Assembly: GCF_003387355.1 (NCBI RefSeq)
Contig: NZ_QUNH01000002.1
Coordinates: 1,059,986 to 1,123,985 of the forward strand
Source: Winogradskyella sediminis
GTDB taxonomy: Bacteria > Bacteroidota > Bacteroidia > Flavobacteriales > Flavobacteriaceae
Length of the DNA stretch: 64,000 nucleotides
Reading direction: 5' to 3'
Of the stretch, positions 18,157 through 28,162 are shown piece by piece. The notes below the pieces were generated by a model. The model saw nothing but the letters and a program-made list of their open reading frames with translations. It was not told the origin of the DNA and made no database searches. The position numbers and the translations under genes were made by a program. Numbering within the stretch: position 1 is the stretch's first letter; each line of letters begins with the position of its first letter.

Positions 18157-20703
18157 ATGGCAGAAGGAGAAAAACTCATTCCAATTAACATTGAAGATGA
18201 AATGAAATCGGCCTACATTGATTATTCAATGTCGGTCATTGTGTCACGTGCGTTACCAGATGTAAGAGACGGTTTAAAACCAGTTCATAGACGTGTACTT
18301 TACGGTATGCACGAACTTGGAATTAGAGCAAATAGTGCGCATAAGAAATCAGCAAGAATTGTCGGTGAAGTTTTAGGTAAGTATCACCCTCATGGTGATA
18401 CCTCTGTTTATGATACAATGGTACGTATGGCTCAAGAATGGAGTTTACGTTATATGTTAGTAGATGGTCAAGGTAACTTTGGATCTGTTGATGGCGATAG
18501 TCCTGCAGCAATGCGTTATACAGAAGCGCGTATGCGCAAGATTTCAGAGGATATGTTAGCTGATATTGATAAAGAGACTGTAGATCATAAATTAAATTTT
18601 GATGATACTTTAGAAGAACCTACAGTACTTCCAACACGTATACCTGGCTTATTAGTTAATGGAGCATCTGGTATTGCTGTTGGTATGGCAACAAATATGC
18701 CACCACACAACTTAACGGAAGTGGTGAATGGTACCATTGCTTATATTGACAATAATGATATTGAGATTGATGAACTCATTCAGCATATAAAAGCGCCAGA
18801 TTTTCCAACTGGTGGAACCATTTATGGTTATGATGGAGTAAAAGAAGCTTTTCATACTGGTCGTGGACGAATCGTAATGCGAGGAAAAGCGGTAATAGAA
18901 GAGGTGCAAGGTAGAGAATGTATTATTGTTACAGAAATCCCTTATCAAGTTAATAAAGCCGACATGATTAAGAAGACTGCGGATTTAATTAACGATAAAA
19001 AAATGGATGGTATTGCATCTATTCGTGATGAATCGGATAGAAATGGAATGCGAATTGTATACGTGTTAAAACGTGACGCTATCCCTAACATTGTGCTTAA
19101 TAAGTTATTTAAGTACACTGCGTTACAAACTTCATTTAGTGTAAATAATATTGCGCTTGTTAATGGCCGACCAGAGTTATTAAATTTAAAAGATTTAATA
19201 CACTATTTTGTTGAACATAGACATGATGTTGTTGTAAGACGAACAACTTACGAATTGCGTAAGGCTGAAGAGCGTGCTCACATATTAGAAGGTTTAATTA
19301 TAGCTTCTGATAATATAGATGAAGTGATAAAAATTATTCGTGCGTCGTCTAATGCTGAAGAAGCTCGAAATAATTTGATTGAACGTTTTAAACTCTCTGA
19401 AATCCAAGCGAAAGCTATTGTAGAGATGCGTTTACGTCAGTTAACTGGCTTAGAGCAAGACAAATTACGTGCAGAGTACGATGAAATTATGAAAACAATA
19501 ATTGACCTTAAAGATATTCTCGATAAAAAAGAACGTCGAATGGATATTATAAAAGGTGAATTAGAAGTTGTAAGAGATAAATATGGTGATGATCGTCGTT
19601 CTACAATAGAGTATGCAGGTGGAGATTTAAGTATTGAAGATATGATTCCTGATGCTCAGGTAGTAATTACCATTTCACATGCAGGATACATAAAACGTAC
19701 CTCGCTTACGGAATATAAAACTCAGAATAGAGGAGGAGTTGGTCAGAAAGCATCAACAACTCGTAATGAAGATTTCTTAGAGCATCTATTTGTAGGAACA
19801 AATCACCAATACATGTTGTTCTTTACACAAAAAGGAAAATGTTTCTGGATGCGTGTTTATGAAATTCCAGAAGGGTCTAAAACATCTAAAGGTAGAGCTA
19901 TTCAGAATCTAATTAATATTGAGCAAGATGATAAAGTAATGGCCTTTATCTGTACTCAAGATTTAAAAGATGAAGCGTATATTAATAATCATTATGTGAT
20001 TATGGCCACCAAACAAGGTCAGGTAAAAAAGACTTCTTTAGAACAATATTCTAGACCTAGATCTAACGGTATTAATGCCATTACAATTAAGGAAGATGAT
20101 GTTTTACTAGAAGCTAAGTTAACCACTGGAGAAAGCCAAGTGATGCTGGCTTTAAAATCTGGTAAAGCCATTCGATTTGAAGAAGCTAAAACACGTCCAA
20201 TGGGAAGAAATGCTTCAGGTGTTCGTGGTATTAGACTTCAAGATGAAAAAACGGATGAAGTTATTGGAATGATTGCTGTAGATGATATGGATAGTAACAT
20301 TTTGGTAGTATCTGAAAATGGTTACGGAAAACGTTCAAGTCTAGAAGATTATAGAATTACCAATAGAGGAGGAAAAGGTGTAAAAACTATTTCTATTACA
20401 GAGAAAACGGGTAACTTGGTGTCTATTAAGAATGTAACAGATGATGATGATTTAATGATTATTAATAAATCTGGTATTGCAATCCGTATGGCAGTAGCCG
20501 ATTTACGTGTTATGGGTAGAGCAACGCAAGGAGTTAAGCTTATTAACTTAAAAGGAAATGATTCTATTGCGGCTGTAGCTAAAGTAATGAAAGAAGACGA
20601 AGCTGAAGAAAATATAATAGATATAAATGCCGAAGTTCTTGATAATGAAGATGCTATTGAAGGTGGCACGGCTATTGATAATAATGACACAGAAAGCGAA
20701 TAA
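18157..20703 (+). CDS. gyrA: DNA gyrase subunit A
   Basis: 848 residues. Type II topoisomerase breakage-reunion subunit that introduces negative supercoils with GyrB. The N-terminus [18 protein letters not shown], the catalytic Tyr121 in [10 protein letters not shown] and six C-terminal beta-pinwheel repeats are present; the DNA-wrapping GyrA box is QNRGGVGQK. The quinolone-resistance region reads [11 protein letters not shown], with Thr82 and Asp86. Thr at this place is the usual flavobacterial state, not a resistance mutation. The acidic C-terminal tail is typical. The TPR gene begins 26 bases downstream, probably co-transcribed. Confidence 0.97.
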   Translation: MAEGEKLIPINIEDEMKSAYIDYSMSVIVSRALPDVRDGLKPVHRRVLYGMHELGIRANSAHKKSARIVGEVLGKYHPHGDTSVYDTMVRMAQEWSLRYMLVDGQGNFGSVDGDSPAAMRYTEARMRKISEDMLADIDKETVDHKLNFDDTLEEPTVLPTRIPGLLVNGASGIAVGMATNMPPHNLTEVVNGTIAYIDNNDIEIDELIQHIKAPDFPTGGTIYGYDGVKEAFHTGRGRIVMRGKAVIEEVQGRECIIVTEIPYQVNKADMIKKTADLINDKKMDGIASIRDESDRNGMRIVYVLKRDAIPNIVLNKLFKYTALQTSFSVNNIALVNGRPELLNLKDLIHYFVEHRHDVVVRRTTYELRKAEERAHILEGLIIASDNIDEVIKIIRASSNAEEARNNLIERFKLSEIQAKAIVEMRLRQLTGLEQDKLRAEYDEIMKTIIDLKDILDKKERRMDIIKGELEVVRDKYGDDRRSTIEYAGGDLSIEDMIPDAQVVITISHAGYIKRTSLTEYKTQNRGGVGQKASTTRNEDFLEHLFVGTNHQYMLFFTQKGKCFWMRVYEIPEGSKTSKGRAIQNLINIEQDDKVMAFICTQDLKDEAYINNHYVIMATKQGQVKKTSLEQYSRPRSNGINAITIKEDDVLLEAKLTTGESQVMLALKSGKAIRFEEAKTRPMGRNASGVRGIRLQDEKTDEVIGMIAVDDMDSNILVVSENGYGKRSSLEDYRITNRGGKGVKTISITEKTGNLVSIKNVTDDDDLMIINKSGIAIRMAVADLRVMGRATQGVKLINLKGNDSIAAVAKVMKEDEAEENIIDINAEVLDNEDAIEGGTAIDNNDTESE

Positions 20704-20729
20704 TTAACAACAAAACGATTAAATACAAG

Positions 20730-22016
20730 ATGAAAAAATTAATGACAATTGTGCTAGTAATGGCAGTTACCTCGTTCTCTTTTGCACAAAAGAATGAGAT
20801 AAAAGCAATTGAGAAAGCACTAAAAAACTCAAACTATGCTGATGCTAAATCGGCAGCCTCTGCAGCGCAAGGTTTAATTGGCAATATGGACGATAAGTCT
20901 AAAGCTAAATTTTATTACCTAAAAGCGCAAGCATTATATGCAAATGGTAATGGTAGTGATGCTGATATTGATGAGGCTATAACAAGTTTAGAGAACTTAA
21001 AAGATTTAGAATCTAAAATGGGTAAATTAAAATATACCCAGAAAGCTAATGAAATGACTACAGGTATGGTTAATACGTTTTTAACCAAAGCTAATGAGGC
21101 TTTTACAAAGAAAGATTATAAAGTTGCAGCAAAGCGTTTTGAGAAAGTTTATAGAATGTCTCCAAAAGATACATTGTATTTATATTATGCGGCTTCATCT
21201 GCAGTTTCTGAACCAGACTATGAAACGGCTTTAGACTATTATATCGAACTAAAAAACTTAGGGTACAATGGTGCTGAAATGAATTATTATGCGACAAATG
21301 TTGAAACTGGTGAAGAAGAAAACTTTTCAGATAAAGCTTCCAGAGATTTTTCGGTTAAAGCCAAATTGCACAAATTACCTAGAGAGAAAAAAAGTGCTTC
21401 TAAGACCGCTGAAATAGTTAAAAATATAGCTTTAATATACGTTTCTCAAGGCGAAAATGAAAAGGCTTTAGGAGCTATGGCAGATGCTAGAAAAGAAAAC
21501 CCAGATGATATAGGGTTATTATTATCTGAAGCTAATGTTTACCTTAAAATGGGAAATAGAGAGCGCTTTAAAGAATTAATGGAAGAAGCAACTGAAAAAG
21601 ATCCTAATAATGCAGAGTTACAATATAATTTAGGAGTTTTAGCTGCAGAGGGAGGAAACTCAGAAGAAGCTATTAAATATTATGAAAAAGCTGTAGCCAT
21701 TAATCCAAATTATGTTGATGCCTACACTAATATAGCAGTGGTTATTTTAGATGGTGAAGCTAAGATTGTTGAAGAAATGAATGCTTTAGGAACCAGTAAA
21801 GCTGATAATATTAAGTACGATGAATTAAAAGAAAAGCGTACTAAAGTTTATGAAAAAGCAATTCCTTATTTAGAAAAAGCATTAGAGTTGAAAAATACTA
21901 ACATTGATGCCGCTAGAACGTTAATGAATATATACAGCGCTTTAGGTGAAACAGCTAAATTTAAAGAAATGAGAACTAAAGTAGAAGCAATGGAAGCTTC
22001 TGCAAATGGTAATTAG
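20730..22016 (+). CDS. Secreted tetratricopeptide-repeat protein
   Basis: 428 residues with a cleavable signal peptide (MKKLMTIVLVMAVTSFSFAQ). Several TPR-like helical repeats follow, clearest at NAELQYNLGVLAAEGGNSEE and AIKYYEKAVAINPNYVDAY (about residues 295-335), and a last one near the C-terminus. Probably a periplasmic scaffold for protein-protein contacts; the partner is unknown. Directly downstream of gyrA (26 bases) and closed by a strong terminator, so the two probably share a transcript, although no functional link is obvious. Confidence 0.85.
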   Translation: MKKLMTIVLVMAVTSFSFAQKNEIKAIEKALKNSNYADAKSAASAAQGLIGNMDDKSKAKFYYLKAQALYANGNGSDADIDEAITSLENLKDLESKMGKLKYTQKANEMTTGMVNTFLTKANEAFTKKDYKVAAKRFEKVYRMSPKDTLYLYYAASSAVSEPDYETALDYYIELKNLGYNGAEMNYYATNVETGEEENFSDKASRDFSVKAKLHKLPREKKSASKTAEIVKNIALIYVSQGENEKALGAMADARKENPDDIGLLLSEANVYLKMGNRERFKELMEEATEKDPNNAELQYNLGVLAAEGGNSEEAIKYYEKAVAINPNYVDAYTNIAVVILDGEAKIVEEMNALGTSKADNIKYDELKEKRTKVYEKAIPYLEKALELKNTNIDAARTLMNIYSALGETAKFKEMRTKVEAMEASANGN

Positions 22017-22033
22017 TAAAACTTTTAAGACAT

Positions 22034-22069
22034 AAAAAAAAGCGACTTTTTTTAAAGTCGCTTTTTTTT
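22034..22069 (+). terminator. Bidirectional terminator after the TPR gene
   Basis: A-run and GCGACTTT (22042-22049) pair with AAAGTCGC (22054-22061) and a T-run. The structure overlaps the last codons of the convergent NlpC/P60 gene. Confidence 0.9.
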
Positions 22070-22817
22070 ATACTATTTTTTTTATGACCCTCAGTTTGTG
22101 AGTGTGTATGTTTTTATCTGTATTATATATGCCACTATGATCTAGTCGGTCAATTCTAACTTTTCCATGTGCATGTATAATATAGTTGTTTTCCATAATA
22201 ATACCTACATGTGTGATATGGCCTTCGGCATTATCAAAAAAGGCTAAATCACCAGGCTCACTTTCTTCAATAAAGCTTAAAGCTTCTCCTTGTGTGGCTT
22301 GTTCCGAAGCATCTCTTAATAATTTATAGCCATTTATTTTATAAACCATCTGTGTAAATCCCGAACAGTCAATTCCAAATGGCGTTTTGCCTCCCCATAA
22401 ATAAGGAGCATTCAAAAATAAAAATGCAGATTTTATAATATTATCCTTCGTACTTTTTGCCGTTACTGATGTGCCATCAAAATGGTGATTTAATAATTTG
22501 AGACCATTTAAATCAGAGCCTACAGGAATTGGGTACAGATTATTTGATGTATCTGCTACAAATTCAATTAAATCATTAGATAAATTAATATCTGATTGAC
22601 TCAACTGATTGTATTGCAATTCTTCAATTTCGAGATATTGTTTATTATCTATCCAGCCTTCATATTTATCAAAAGCAAAACGAATACGACTCCATTTTTT
22701 GCGTTGCTCAAGAACTTTAAAATAGTCACCATACAACGCTTGCGTTACCATTTCACTGGTATCGCTAGGTTCTAATCGTATAGGTACAATTCCAAGATTG
22801 CAAATGCCGTATTGCAT
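22068..22817 (-). CDS. NlpC/P60 family peptidoglycan endopeptidase with N-terminal SH3-like domain
   Basis: 249 residues. An SH3-like segment (about 1-75; MQYGICNLGIVPIRLEPSDT, then WSRIRFAFDKYEGWID) is followed by the C40 papain-like domain with catalytic Cys151 in GIDCSGFTQMVY and His in GHITHVGIIM, plus IIHAHGKVRID. It cleaves D-Glu-(gamma)-diamino-acid links in cell-wall peptides. There is no clear signal peptide; similar flavobacterial proteins also begin this way, so it may recycle imported muropeptides. It follows the thiolase gene by 9 bases on the same strand. Confidence 0.92.
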   Translation of the reverse strand: MQYGICNLGIVPIRLEPSDTSEMVTQALYGDYFKVLEQRKKWSRIRFAFDKYEGWIDNKQYLEIEELQYNQLSQSDINLSNDLIEFVADTSNNLYPIPVGSDLNGLKLLNHHFDGTSVTAKSTKDNIIKSAFLFLNAPYLWGGKTPFGIDCSGFTQMVYKINGYKLLRDASEQATQGEALSFIEESEPGDLAFFDNAEGHITHVGIIMENNYIIHAHGKVRIDRLDHSGIYNTDKNIHTHKLRVIKKIV

Positions 22818-22826
22818 AAGTTGTTA

Positions 22827-24005
22827 TTAAGCGCGTTCTAATACCATTGCTGACGCACCACCACCACCATTACAAATAGCAGCAGCACCTAGTTTAGCGT
22901 TGTTTTGATGTAACACATTAATTAATGTCACTAAAATACGTGCACCAGAACAACCTAAAGGATGTCCTAATGAAACAGCACCACCATTTACATTAACGTT
23001 GCTATCATTTAATCCTAGAATTTTCATGTTAGCTAAACCTACAACGGAAAAAGCTTCATTAAATTCAAAGAAATCGATAGCATCTAATTCTAAATTAGCT
23101 TTAGCAAGAGCCTTTGGTAATGCTTTTGCAGGAGCCGTAGTAAACCAATGTGGTTCGTGTGCGGCATCGGCATAACTCTTCACAGTAGCTAAAGGTTTTA
23201 AGCCTAATTCTTCTGCTTTTTCTCTACTCATTAACACCAACGCAGCAGCGCCATCGTTAATTGTAGAAGCGTTCGCAGCTGTTACTGTGCCGTCTTTAGT
23301 AAACGCAGGGCGTAACGCCGGAATTTTATCCATTCTAACATTAGAATATTCTTCATCTTGATCAACTGTTTTTGGTTCACCACGACGTTGAGGCACTTCC
23401 ACAGCAATCACTTCATCTTTAAATTTGCCAGCTTCCCAAGCTGCTTTAGAGCGTTCGTAAGATTGAATCGCAAAAGCATCTTGATCTTCTCTTGAAAATT
23501 CATATTCAGTAGCACAAGCATCTGCACAAACTCCCATTGCATTTTTATCGTAAGCATCTACAAGACCATCTTTTTGCATTCCATCTTCTAGTGTTGCTGG
23601 TCCAAATTTTGTAGCGCTTCTTGCATGGTAATAATGTGGAATTAAACTCATGTTTTCCATTCCTCCTGCAACCACAATAGAGGCATCACCTAATTGAATA
23701 GCCTGGGCTGCTTGCATTACAGCTTTCATTCCAGAAGCACAAACTTTATTAATAGTAGTACTAGGAATTGTATTTGGTAGACCAGCATAAATAGCGGCTT
23801 GTCTTGCAGGTGCTTGTCCTGTGCCAGCTTGCACAACATTTCCCATAATAACTTCATCAACCAATTCTGGTTTTAGGTTAATTTTATCTAGAGCTCCTTT
23901 AATTGCAGCAGCTCCTAAGCGAGGTGCTGGTACTGTAGATAAACTACCTAAAAAACTTCCAATTGGTGTTCTAACCGCAGAAACGATAACGACGTCTTTA
24001 TTCAT
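22827..24005 (-). CDS. Acetyl-CoA C-acyltransferase (thiolase)
   Basis: 392 residues, the standard thiolase size. Active-site Cys89 in [13 protein letters not shown], the GHPLGCSG motif with the catalytic His and the C-terminal [12 protein letters not shown] with the second Cys are all present. It condenses or cleaves acetyl-CoA/acetoacetyl-CoA (AtoB/PhaA type) in the cytosol; biosynthetic and degradative types cannot be told apart by sequence alone. Upstream of, and probably in one unit with, the NlpC/P60 gene. Confidence 0.95.
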   Translation of the reverse strand: MNKDVVIVSAVRTPIGSFLGSLSTVPAPRLGAAAIKGALDKINLKPELVDEVIMGNVVQAGTGQAPARQAAIYAGLPNTIPSTTINKVCASGMKAVMQAAQAIQLGDASIVVAGGMENMSLIPHYYHARSATKFGPATLEDGMQKDGLVDAYDKNAMGVCADACATEYEFSREDQDAFAIQSYERSKAAWEAGKFKDEVIAVEVPQRRGEPKTVDQDEEYSNVRMDKIPALRPAFTKDGTVTAANASTINDGAAALVLMSREKAEELGLKPLATVKSYADAAHEPHWFTTAPAKALPKALAKANLELDAIDFFEFNEAFSVVGLANMKILGLNDSNVNVNGGAVSLGHPLGCSGARILVTLINVLHQNNAKLGAAAICNGGGGASAMVLERA

Positions 24006-24104
24006 TGTAATTATGTTTGATGTTATTTGATGCGAAATTAAACATTTTTTAAGAGATTTGAGAATGTATTAATGATATTAGCCGTCTAAAATTTTATTAT
24101 TTAT

Positions 24105-24112
24105 TACATTTG
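24105..24112 (+). promoter_or_regulatory. -7 promoter box of the 7TM-HD gene
   Basis: TACATTTG, an exact TAnnTTTG match, 7 bases before the ATG at 24120. The predicted transcript would have only a few untranslated bases, the same geometry as at the thr leader. Confidence 0.5.
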
Positions 24113-24119
24113 ATTGTAT

Positions 24120-26171
24120 ATGAATGTTTTCTACAATAAGTGGTATAAGAATCACGCTTTAGTCTATAAGATTTTGTTGTTTATAGTAACAACATTATTT
24201 ATTGTATATCTATTTCCTAAAACAGGAAAATTTAGATACTCCTTTGAAAAAGGCAAGCCTTGGCAATCAGAAAATTTATACGCACCATTTAATTTCGCTA
24301 TTAAAAAATCTAAAGCAGAAATTGACTCTGAGAAAAATGAAATTAAAAGTCGAAGTCTCGTTTATTTTGAATTAAATAGAGAGATAAAAGCCGAGGTGTT
24401 TTCTGATTATTTAACGAGATTTAATCAGGTGTTTAAGGATTCAAGTAATTTTAGTATCGAAAATTCAGATCTGTATCTAAAAGGAAAATCAATTGTAAAT
24501 AATCTATATGATGTCGGTGTTTTAGATTCAGATTACAATTATGATGAGGATAGAGCGGTAAAGCTTGTAACGTCAAATAAAGTTGAGAAAGAAATTCAAT
24601 ATGGTCGTTTATTTGAATTGAGTAATCTACGACAACGTGTGGAATCGGATTTAGGTAGTTCCATTCCTACAGCTGATAAAAAACGTATAATTTCTATATT
24701 TTTTGATGTTATAAAACCTAATGTTAAGCTGAATTCAAGTTTAACTAAAAAAGCATTAGAGGAAGAGTTATCGAGAATATCGCTAACACGAGGTAGAGTA
24801 GAGAAGGATCAGTTAATTATTTCAAAAGGTCAAGTTATTGAAGAAAACCAATATGACATTCTCAGTTCATTAAAATCGGAATACGAATCGCAAGTATGGA
24901 ATTCTGCCAATTATAACTGGGTGCTCATAGCTTATACCTTATTGGTGGCGTTAGCGCTTTTAATGCTTCTGCTATTTCTTAGTCGTTATAGAAAAGAGGT
25001 TTTTTTAAATAATACTAAAGTAACGTTTATATTTTTCAATATTGCTCTAATGATATTATTGAGCACTTTAGTAATTAACTTTAATTCTCAGTATATCTAT
25101 GTGGTGCCTTTATGTGTTTTACCACTTGTTTTAAAAGCATTTTTCGATGCTAGATTAGGTTTGTTTACACATGTACTTACAGTTTTACTTCTAGGTTTTG
25201 TGGTGCCTAATAGTTATGAGTATATGTTTCTTCAAATTATTGCAGGAATGGTGACGATTTTAACCGTTTCTGAATTATATAAACGCGCCAATCTTTTCAT
25301 TTCAGTTGGTCAGATTACGTTTATATATATCATTGCTTATTTTGCTTTTTTCGTTATTCATGAAGGGCAACTGACAGGTATAAAATTTCAAATTTTCGGC
25401 ATGTTCATTCTTTGTGGATTGGCCACATTATTTGTGCAACCTTTAATTTATATCTACGAAAAAATATTCGGCTTAGTGTCTGATGTGTCATTATTAGAAC
25501 TTTCCGATACTAATACAAAACTCTTAAAAGAATTATCTAACAGAGCGCCTGGAACCTTTCATCATTCTTTAAACGTGGCGAATTTGGCAGAAGCTGCAGC
25601 TAATGAAATTGGCGCCAATGCTATGTTGGTAAGAGTAGGAGCTTTGTATCATGATATCGGAAAAATGAATAATCCAACATATTTCACTGAAAACCAAAGT
25701 ACGGGAATTAACCCGCATGATGAGCTATCTAATAGAGAAAGCGCCAAAGTTATTATAGACCATGTTTTAAATGGGATTGAAATTGCAAAAAAATATAATT
25801 TGCCAGATCGCGTTATCGATTTTATAAGAACGCATCATGGTACAAGTTTGGTATATTACTTCTATATGAAGGAAAAAGCTGCCAATGACAATGTAGATAT
25901 TAATGACTTTGCTTATCCTGGCCCAACACCGTATAGTAAAGAAACCGCTATTCTTATGATGTGTGATAGTGTAGAAGCAGCTTCTAAGAGTCTAAAAGAA
26001 CCGACCAGTACTAAAATTAATGATTTTGTAGAAAATATCATTAATAAACAAATGGAAAGTGGTCAATTTTTAAATGCAGATATTACGTTTAAAGAAATTC
26101 AGTCTTTAAAGAAAGTACTAAAATTTAAGTTGGCCAATATTTACCATTTAAGGATTGAGTATCCTGAATAA
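24120..26171 (+). CDS. 7TM-HD family phosphohydrolase (PgpH-like)
   Basis: 683 residues from the ATG at 24120; a TTG two codons earlier is less likely. One membrane segment at about 16-33 is followed by an extracytoplasmic 7TMR-HDED-type domain (about 35-265), a bundle of about seven membrane helices (about 270-455) and a cytoplasmic HD domain (about 475-660) with FHHSLNVANLAEAA and His511-Asp512 in YHDIGKM. Relatives such as Listeria PgpH hydrolyse cyclic di-AMP; that activity is inferred here. Single gene, divergent from the thiolase unit. Confidence 0.92.
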   Translation: MNVFYNKWYKNHALVYKILLFIVTTLFIVYLFPKTGKFRYSFEKGKPWQSENLYAPFNFAIKKSKAEIDSEKNEIKSRSLVYFELNREIKAEVFSDYLTRFNQVFKDSSNFSIENSDLYLKGKSIVNNLYDVGVLDSDYNYDEDRAVKLVTSNKVEKEIQYGRLFELSNLRQRVESDLGSSIPTADKKRIISIFFDVIKPNVKLNSSLTKKALEEELSRISLTRGRVEKDQLIISKGQVIEENQYDILSSLKSEYESQVWNSANYNWVLIAYTLLVALALLMLLLFLSRYRKEVFLNNTKVTFIFFNIALMILLSTLVINFNSQYIYVVPLCVLPLVLKAFFDARLGLFTHVLTVLLLGFVVPNSYEYMFLQIIAGMVTILTVSELYKRANLFISVGQITFIYIIAYFAFFVIHEGQLTGIKFQIFGMFILCGLATLFVQPLIYIYEKIFGLVSDVSLLELSDTNTKLLKELSNRAPGTFHHSLNVANLAEAAANEIGANAMLVRVGALYHDIGKMNNPTYFTENQSTGINPHDELSNRESAKVIIDHVLNGIEIAKKYNLPDRVIDFIRTHHGTSLVYYFYMKEKAANDNVDINDFAYPGPTPYSKETAILMMCDSVEAASKSLKEPTSTKINDFVENIINKQMESGQFLNADITFKEIQSLKKVLKFKLANIYHLRIEYPE

Positions 26172-26187
26172 TTAAAACGAATTCTAA

Positions 26188-26811
26188 TTATCTTACATAT
26201 ATTGAGATAAGATTAATTATAGATACCATAGCGGTAAGACACCCTAAAATTAAGTTCATTTTATCGGCAATGGCATTCAGCTTATGTTCAATTTTATTAG
26301 CAACAATAGCATATAAGGCATATAACGTAAAGGATCCTAAGGTAGAGCCGATTGAAAAATATAGGCTATTTTGTAGGGAATATTCAAAATAATTTAAGCT
26401 TATAAGTAAAGAAATTGATGTAAAGTAAAATGGAATTGCTATGGTATTTAATAGCGATAAGCCAATACCACTTAAGTAGGCTTTAGATTTTTTAATTTCA
26501 ATTTTCTTTTTGCCACCTTTAGAGTTAAAATGTAATCTGAAAAAATTAATGGATAATAGCATTAGAATCACAGAGCCTATTTTTTGAATAAACGTTATGT
26601 ATTCTGAATTTTTCATTAAAACATCAGAGAAATAGGCGCCAATATTAGCTTGAAAAAATAAGACGGTTGCAAACCCACCAATTAGAAAAAAGGCCGCTAT
26701 TTTACCGCTTTTTAAACTGTACTTAACAACGGTGAGATTTAAATAACTAGGCACAATACTACCGGAAGTAGCGACAATAAAACCTAAGCCCAAGCACACA
26801 AAAAAGTTCAT
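26188..26811 (-). CDS. LysE-type transporter
   Basis: 207 residues from the ATG at 26811; a longer frame to 26871 adds a hydrophilic, non-conserved stretch. Six hydrophobic segments are visible. The beginning MNFFVCLGLGFIVATSGSIVPSYL resembles LysE/RhtB exporters, where a G-x-x-x-x-P element in helix 1 is typical. Family members export amino acids or small polar solutes; the substrate is unknown. Convergent with the HD-phosphohydrolase gene, whose stop is 17 bases away. Confidence 0.75.
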   Translation of the reverse strand: MNFFVCLGLGFIVATSGSIVPSYLNLTVVKYSLKSGKIAAFFLIGGFATVLFFQANIGAYFSDVLMKNSEYITFIQKIGSVILMLLSINFFRLHFNSKGGKKKIEIKKSKAYLSGIGLSLLNTIAIPFYFTSISLLISLNYFEYSLQNSLYFSIGSTLGSFTLYALYAIVANKIEHKLNAIADKMNLILGCLTAMVSIINLISIYVR

Positions 26812-26959
26812 TCGTTTTTTTATTACAAATAACGACTTATTATATGGTGTTGTTGTTCCGTTACAGTACAATATTAGCTCAAATCGATTGTGTCTAAATA
26901 ATTTTATTTTTTAGAATTTTTATAATAGTGAAGCATTAATCTATTTAACCTCTAAACAC

Positions 26960-26990
26960 AAAAAAGCCTCACTATTTCTAGTAAGGCTTC
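26960..26990 (-). terminator. Terminator of the tRNA operon
   Basis: On the minus strand GAAGCCTTACTA and TAGTGAGGCTTTTTT form a stem with one mismatch around GAAA, ending in a T-run just after tRNA-Arg. Confidence 0.8.
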
Positions 26991-26993
26991 TTG

Positions 26994-27067
<74 letters not shown>

Positions 27068-27102
27068 ATTTAGAGTAAACACTCTAAAAAATTCAATAAA
27101 AG

Positions 27103-27177
27103 TCGGGGTGGCAGGATTCGAACCTGCGGCCTCCACGTCCCAAACGTGGCGCGATAACCGGGCTACGCTACACCCCG
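27103..27177 (-). tRNA. tRNA-Pro (anticodon TGG)
   Basis: A 75-base cloverleaf on the minus strand. Acceptor CGGGGTG pairs with CACCCCG; the anticodon stem-loop is CCACG-TTTGGGA-CGTGG, giving TGG; the T-arm contains GGTTCGAATCC. No encoded CCA. Confidence 0.97.
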
Positions 27178-27231
27178 AAAATGATTATCTTAATCTTACT
27201 TACAGAATCGCATAAGCTGCAGTAAAAATTG

Positions 27232-27320
27232 CGGAGAGACAGGGATTCGAACCCTGGGTAAGTGTTTCCACCTACGACGATTTAGCAAACCGCTCCTTTC
27301 GGCCACTCAGGCACCTCTCC
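27232..27320 (-). tRNA. tRNA-Ser (anticodon GCT)
   Basis: An 89-base class II tRNA on the minus strand with a long variable arm (GTAGGTGGAAACACTTAC). Acceptor GGAGAGG pairs with TCTCTCC, and the loop TTGCTAA gives GCT. First gene of the Ser-Pro-Arg tRNA operon. Confidence 0.97.
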
Positions 27321-27354
27321 AATATATAAAAGAACATTCTCTTAAATGCGGATG

Positions 27355-27385
27355 CAAATGTAACGCAACATTTTAAAGAACGCAA
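27355..27385 (-). promoter_or_regulatory. Promoter of the tRNA operon (TTG - 20 bases - TACATTTG)
   Basis: On the minus strand, TTG (27385-27383) is followed after exactly 20 bases by TACATTTG (27362-27355), a full Bacteroidota -33/-7 promoter. The start of tRNA-Ser is 34 bases further on. The heptamer TTGCGTT occurs twice within the promoter. Confidence 0.75.
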
Positions 27386-27542
27386 CAATTTTTTTGAGTT
27401 TTTTTATATTTTTTTTGAGGTTAACATTTATCATTTATTTAAGTGTATATTTATCAGAGATGTATATGTGTCGAAGGTGGTTTTTAGTGATCATGTTTTT
27501 TATTTGAATACTATCGTTCGCTACACGTTTTTATATTTTATT

Positions 27543-28148
27543 ATGTCTAGTTATAAAAAAGATAGAGCATTTACAGATTATGTGCATAAACATATCGCAT
27601 TACCTCACATCTATAATTCAATAAGCTGGAAAGAGGTGAAATTGAAGAAGAACTATGCCAAATTTATTGATATGACTGTAGGTATCGACTACGTTTTTAT
27701 TACTGATGATACCGTAAAAACAGTGCAAGAGCGATTTAGAGAAGCTAAATATAAAGAGTTTACCGACTTTACTATTCGTTATAGGCGAGATGATAATAAA
27801 CACTTAGATCGACAAGAATCAGAATATTTTAAAATGAAAGCACACTATTTTACTTATGGAATTTTAGATTGCTCAAAAAGTGATATTTGTAAATCGTCTC
27901 AGTTTTTAAAATATGCGATTATCGATTTAAAAAAAGTTTATGAAAAGTTAGATTCGGGTGATATTTTCATTTCTGATAACGGTGAACATAAATGCCGAAT
28001 AGTGAATGGTGAAAAAATAGAATGCCCTGTAAAATATAATACTGACGGTTCGTCATCTTTCTTTCCTATAGATATTTCATATTTAGTAAAGCTTTGGGGA
28101 AAGGATATGGTGGTTTTGCAAAAAGGATTTTTAAATCCCAATGAATAA
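27543..28148 (+). CDS. Unrecognised cytosolic protein with a nuclease-like core pattern
   Basis: 201 residues from the ATG at 27543. A GTG at 27468 would add 25 hydrophobic residues that look like translated spacer. No signal or membrane segment. The central phrase GIDYVFITDDTVKTVQERFR followed by EAKYKEFTDFTIRY (about residues 47-80) has the strand-Asp-strand-Gln/Glu-x-Arg layout seen in PD-(D/E)XK-type nuclease folds, with Arg in place of Lys. The C-terminus VLQKGFLNPNE is compact. I do not recognise the family; the nuclease reading is a guess. It stands alone between the tRNA operon and a convergent methyltransferase. Confidence 0.6.
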   Translation: MSSYKKDRAFTDYVHKHIALPHIYNSISWKEVKLKKNYAKFIDMTVGIDYVFITDDTVKTVQERFREAKYKEFTDFTIRYRRDDNKHLDRQESEYFKMKAHYFTYGILDCSKSDICKSSQFLKYAIIDLKKVYEKLDSGDIFISDNGEHKCRIVNGEKIECPVKYNTDGSSSFFPIDISYLVKLWGKDMVVLQKGFLNPNE

Positions 28149-28162
28149 ATGCTTGTAAGGAT

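Noticed and set aside
18400-18414. Thr82 in GyrA as a quinolone-resistance mutation
   Set aside because: Thr is the ordinary residue at this position in Flavobacteriaceae; Asp86 is also wild type.
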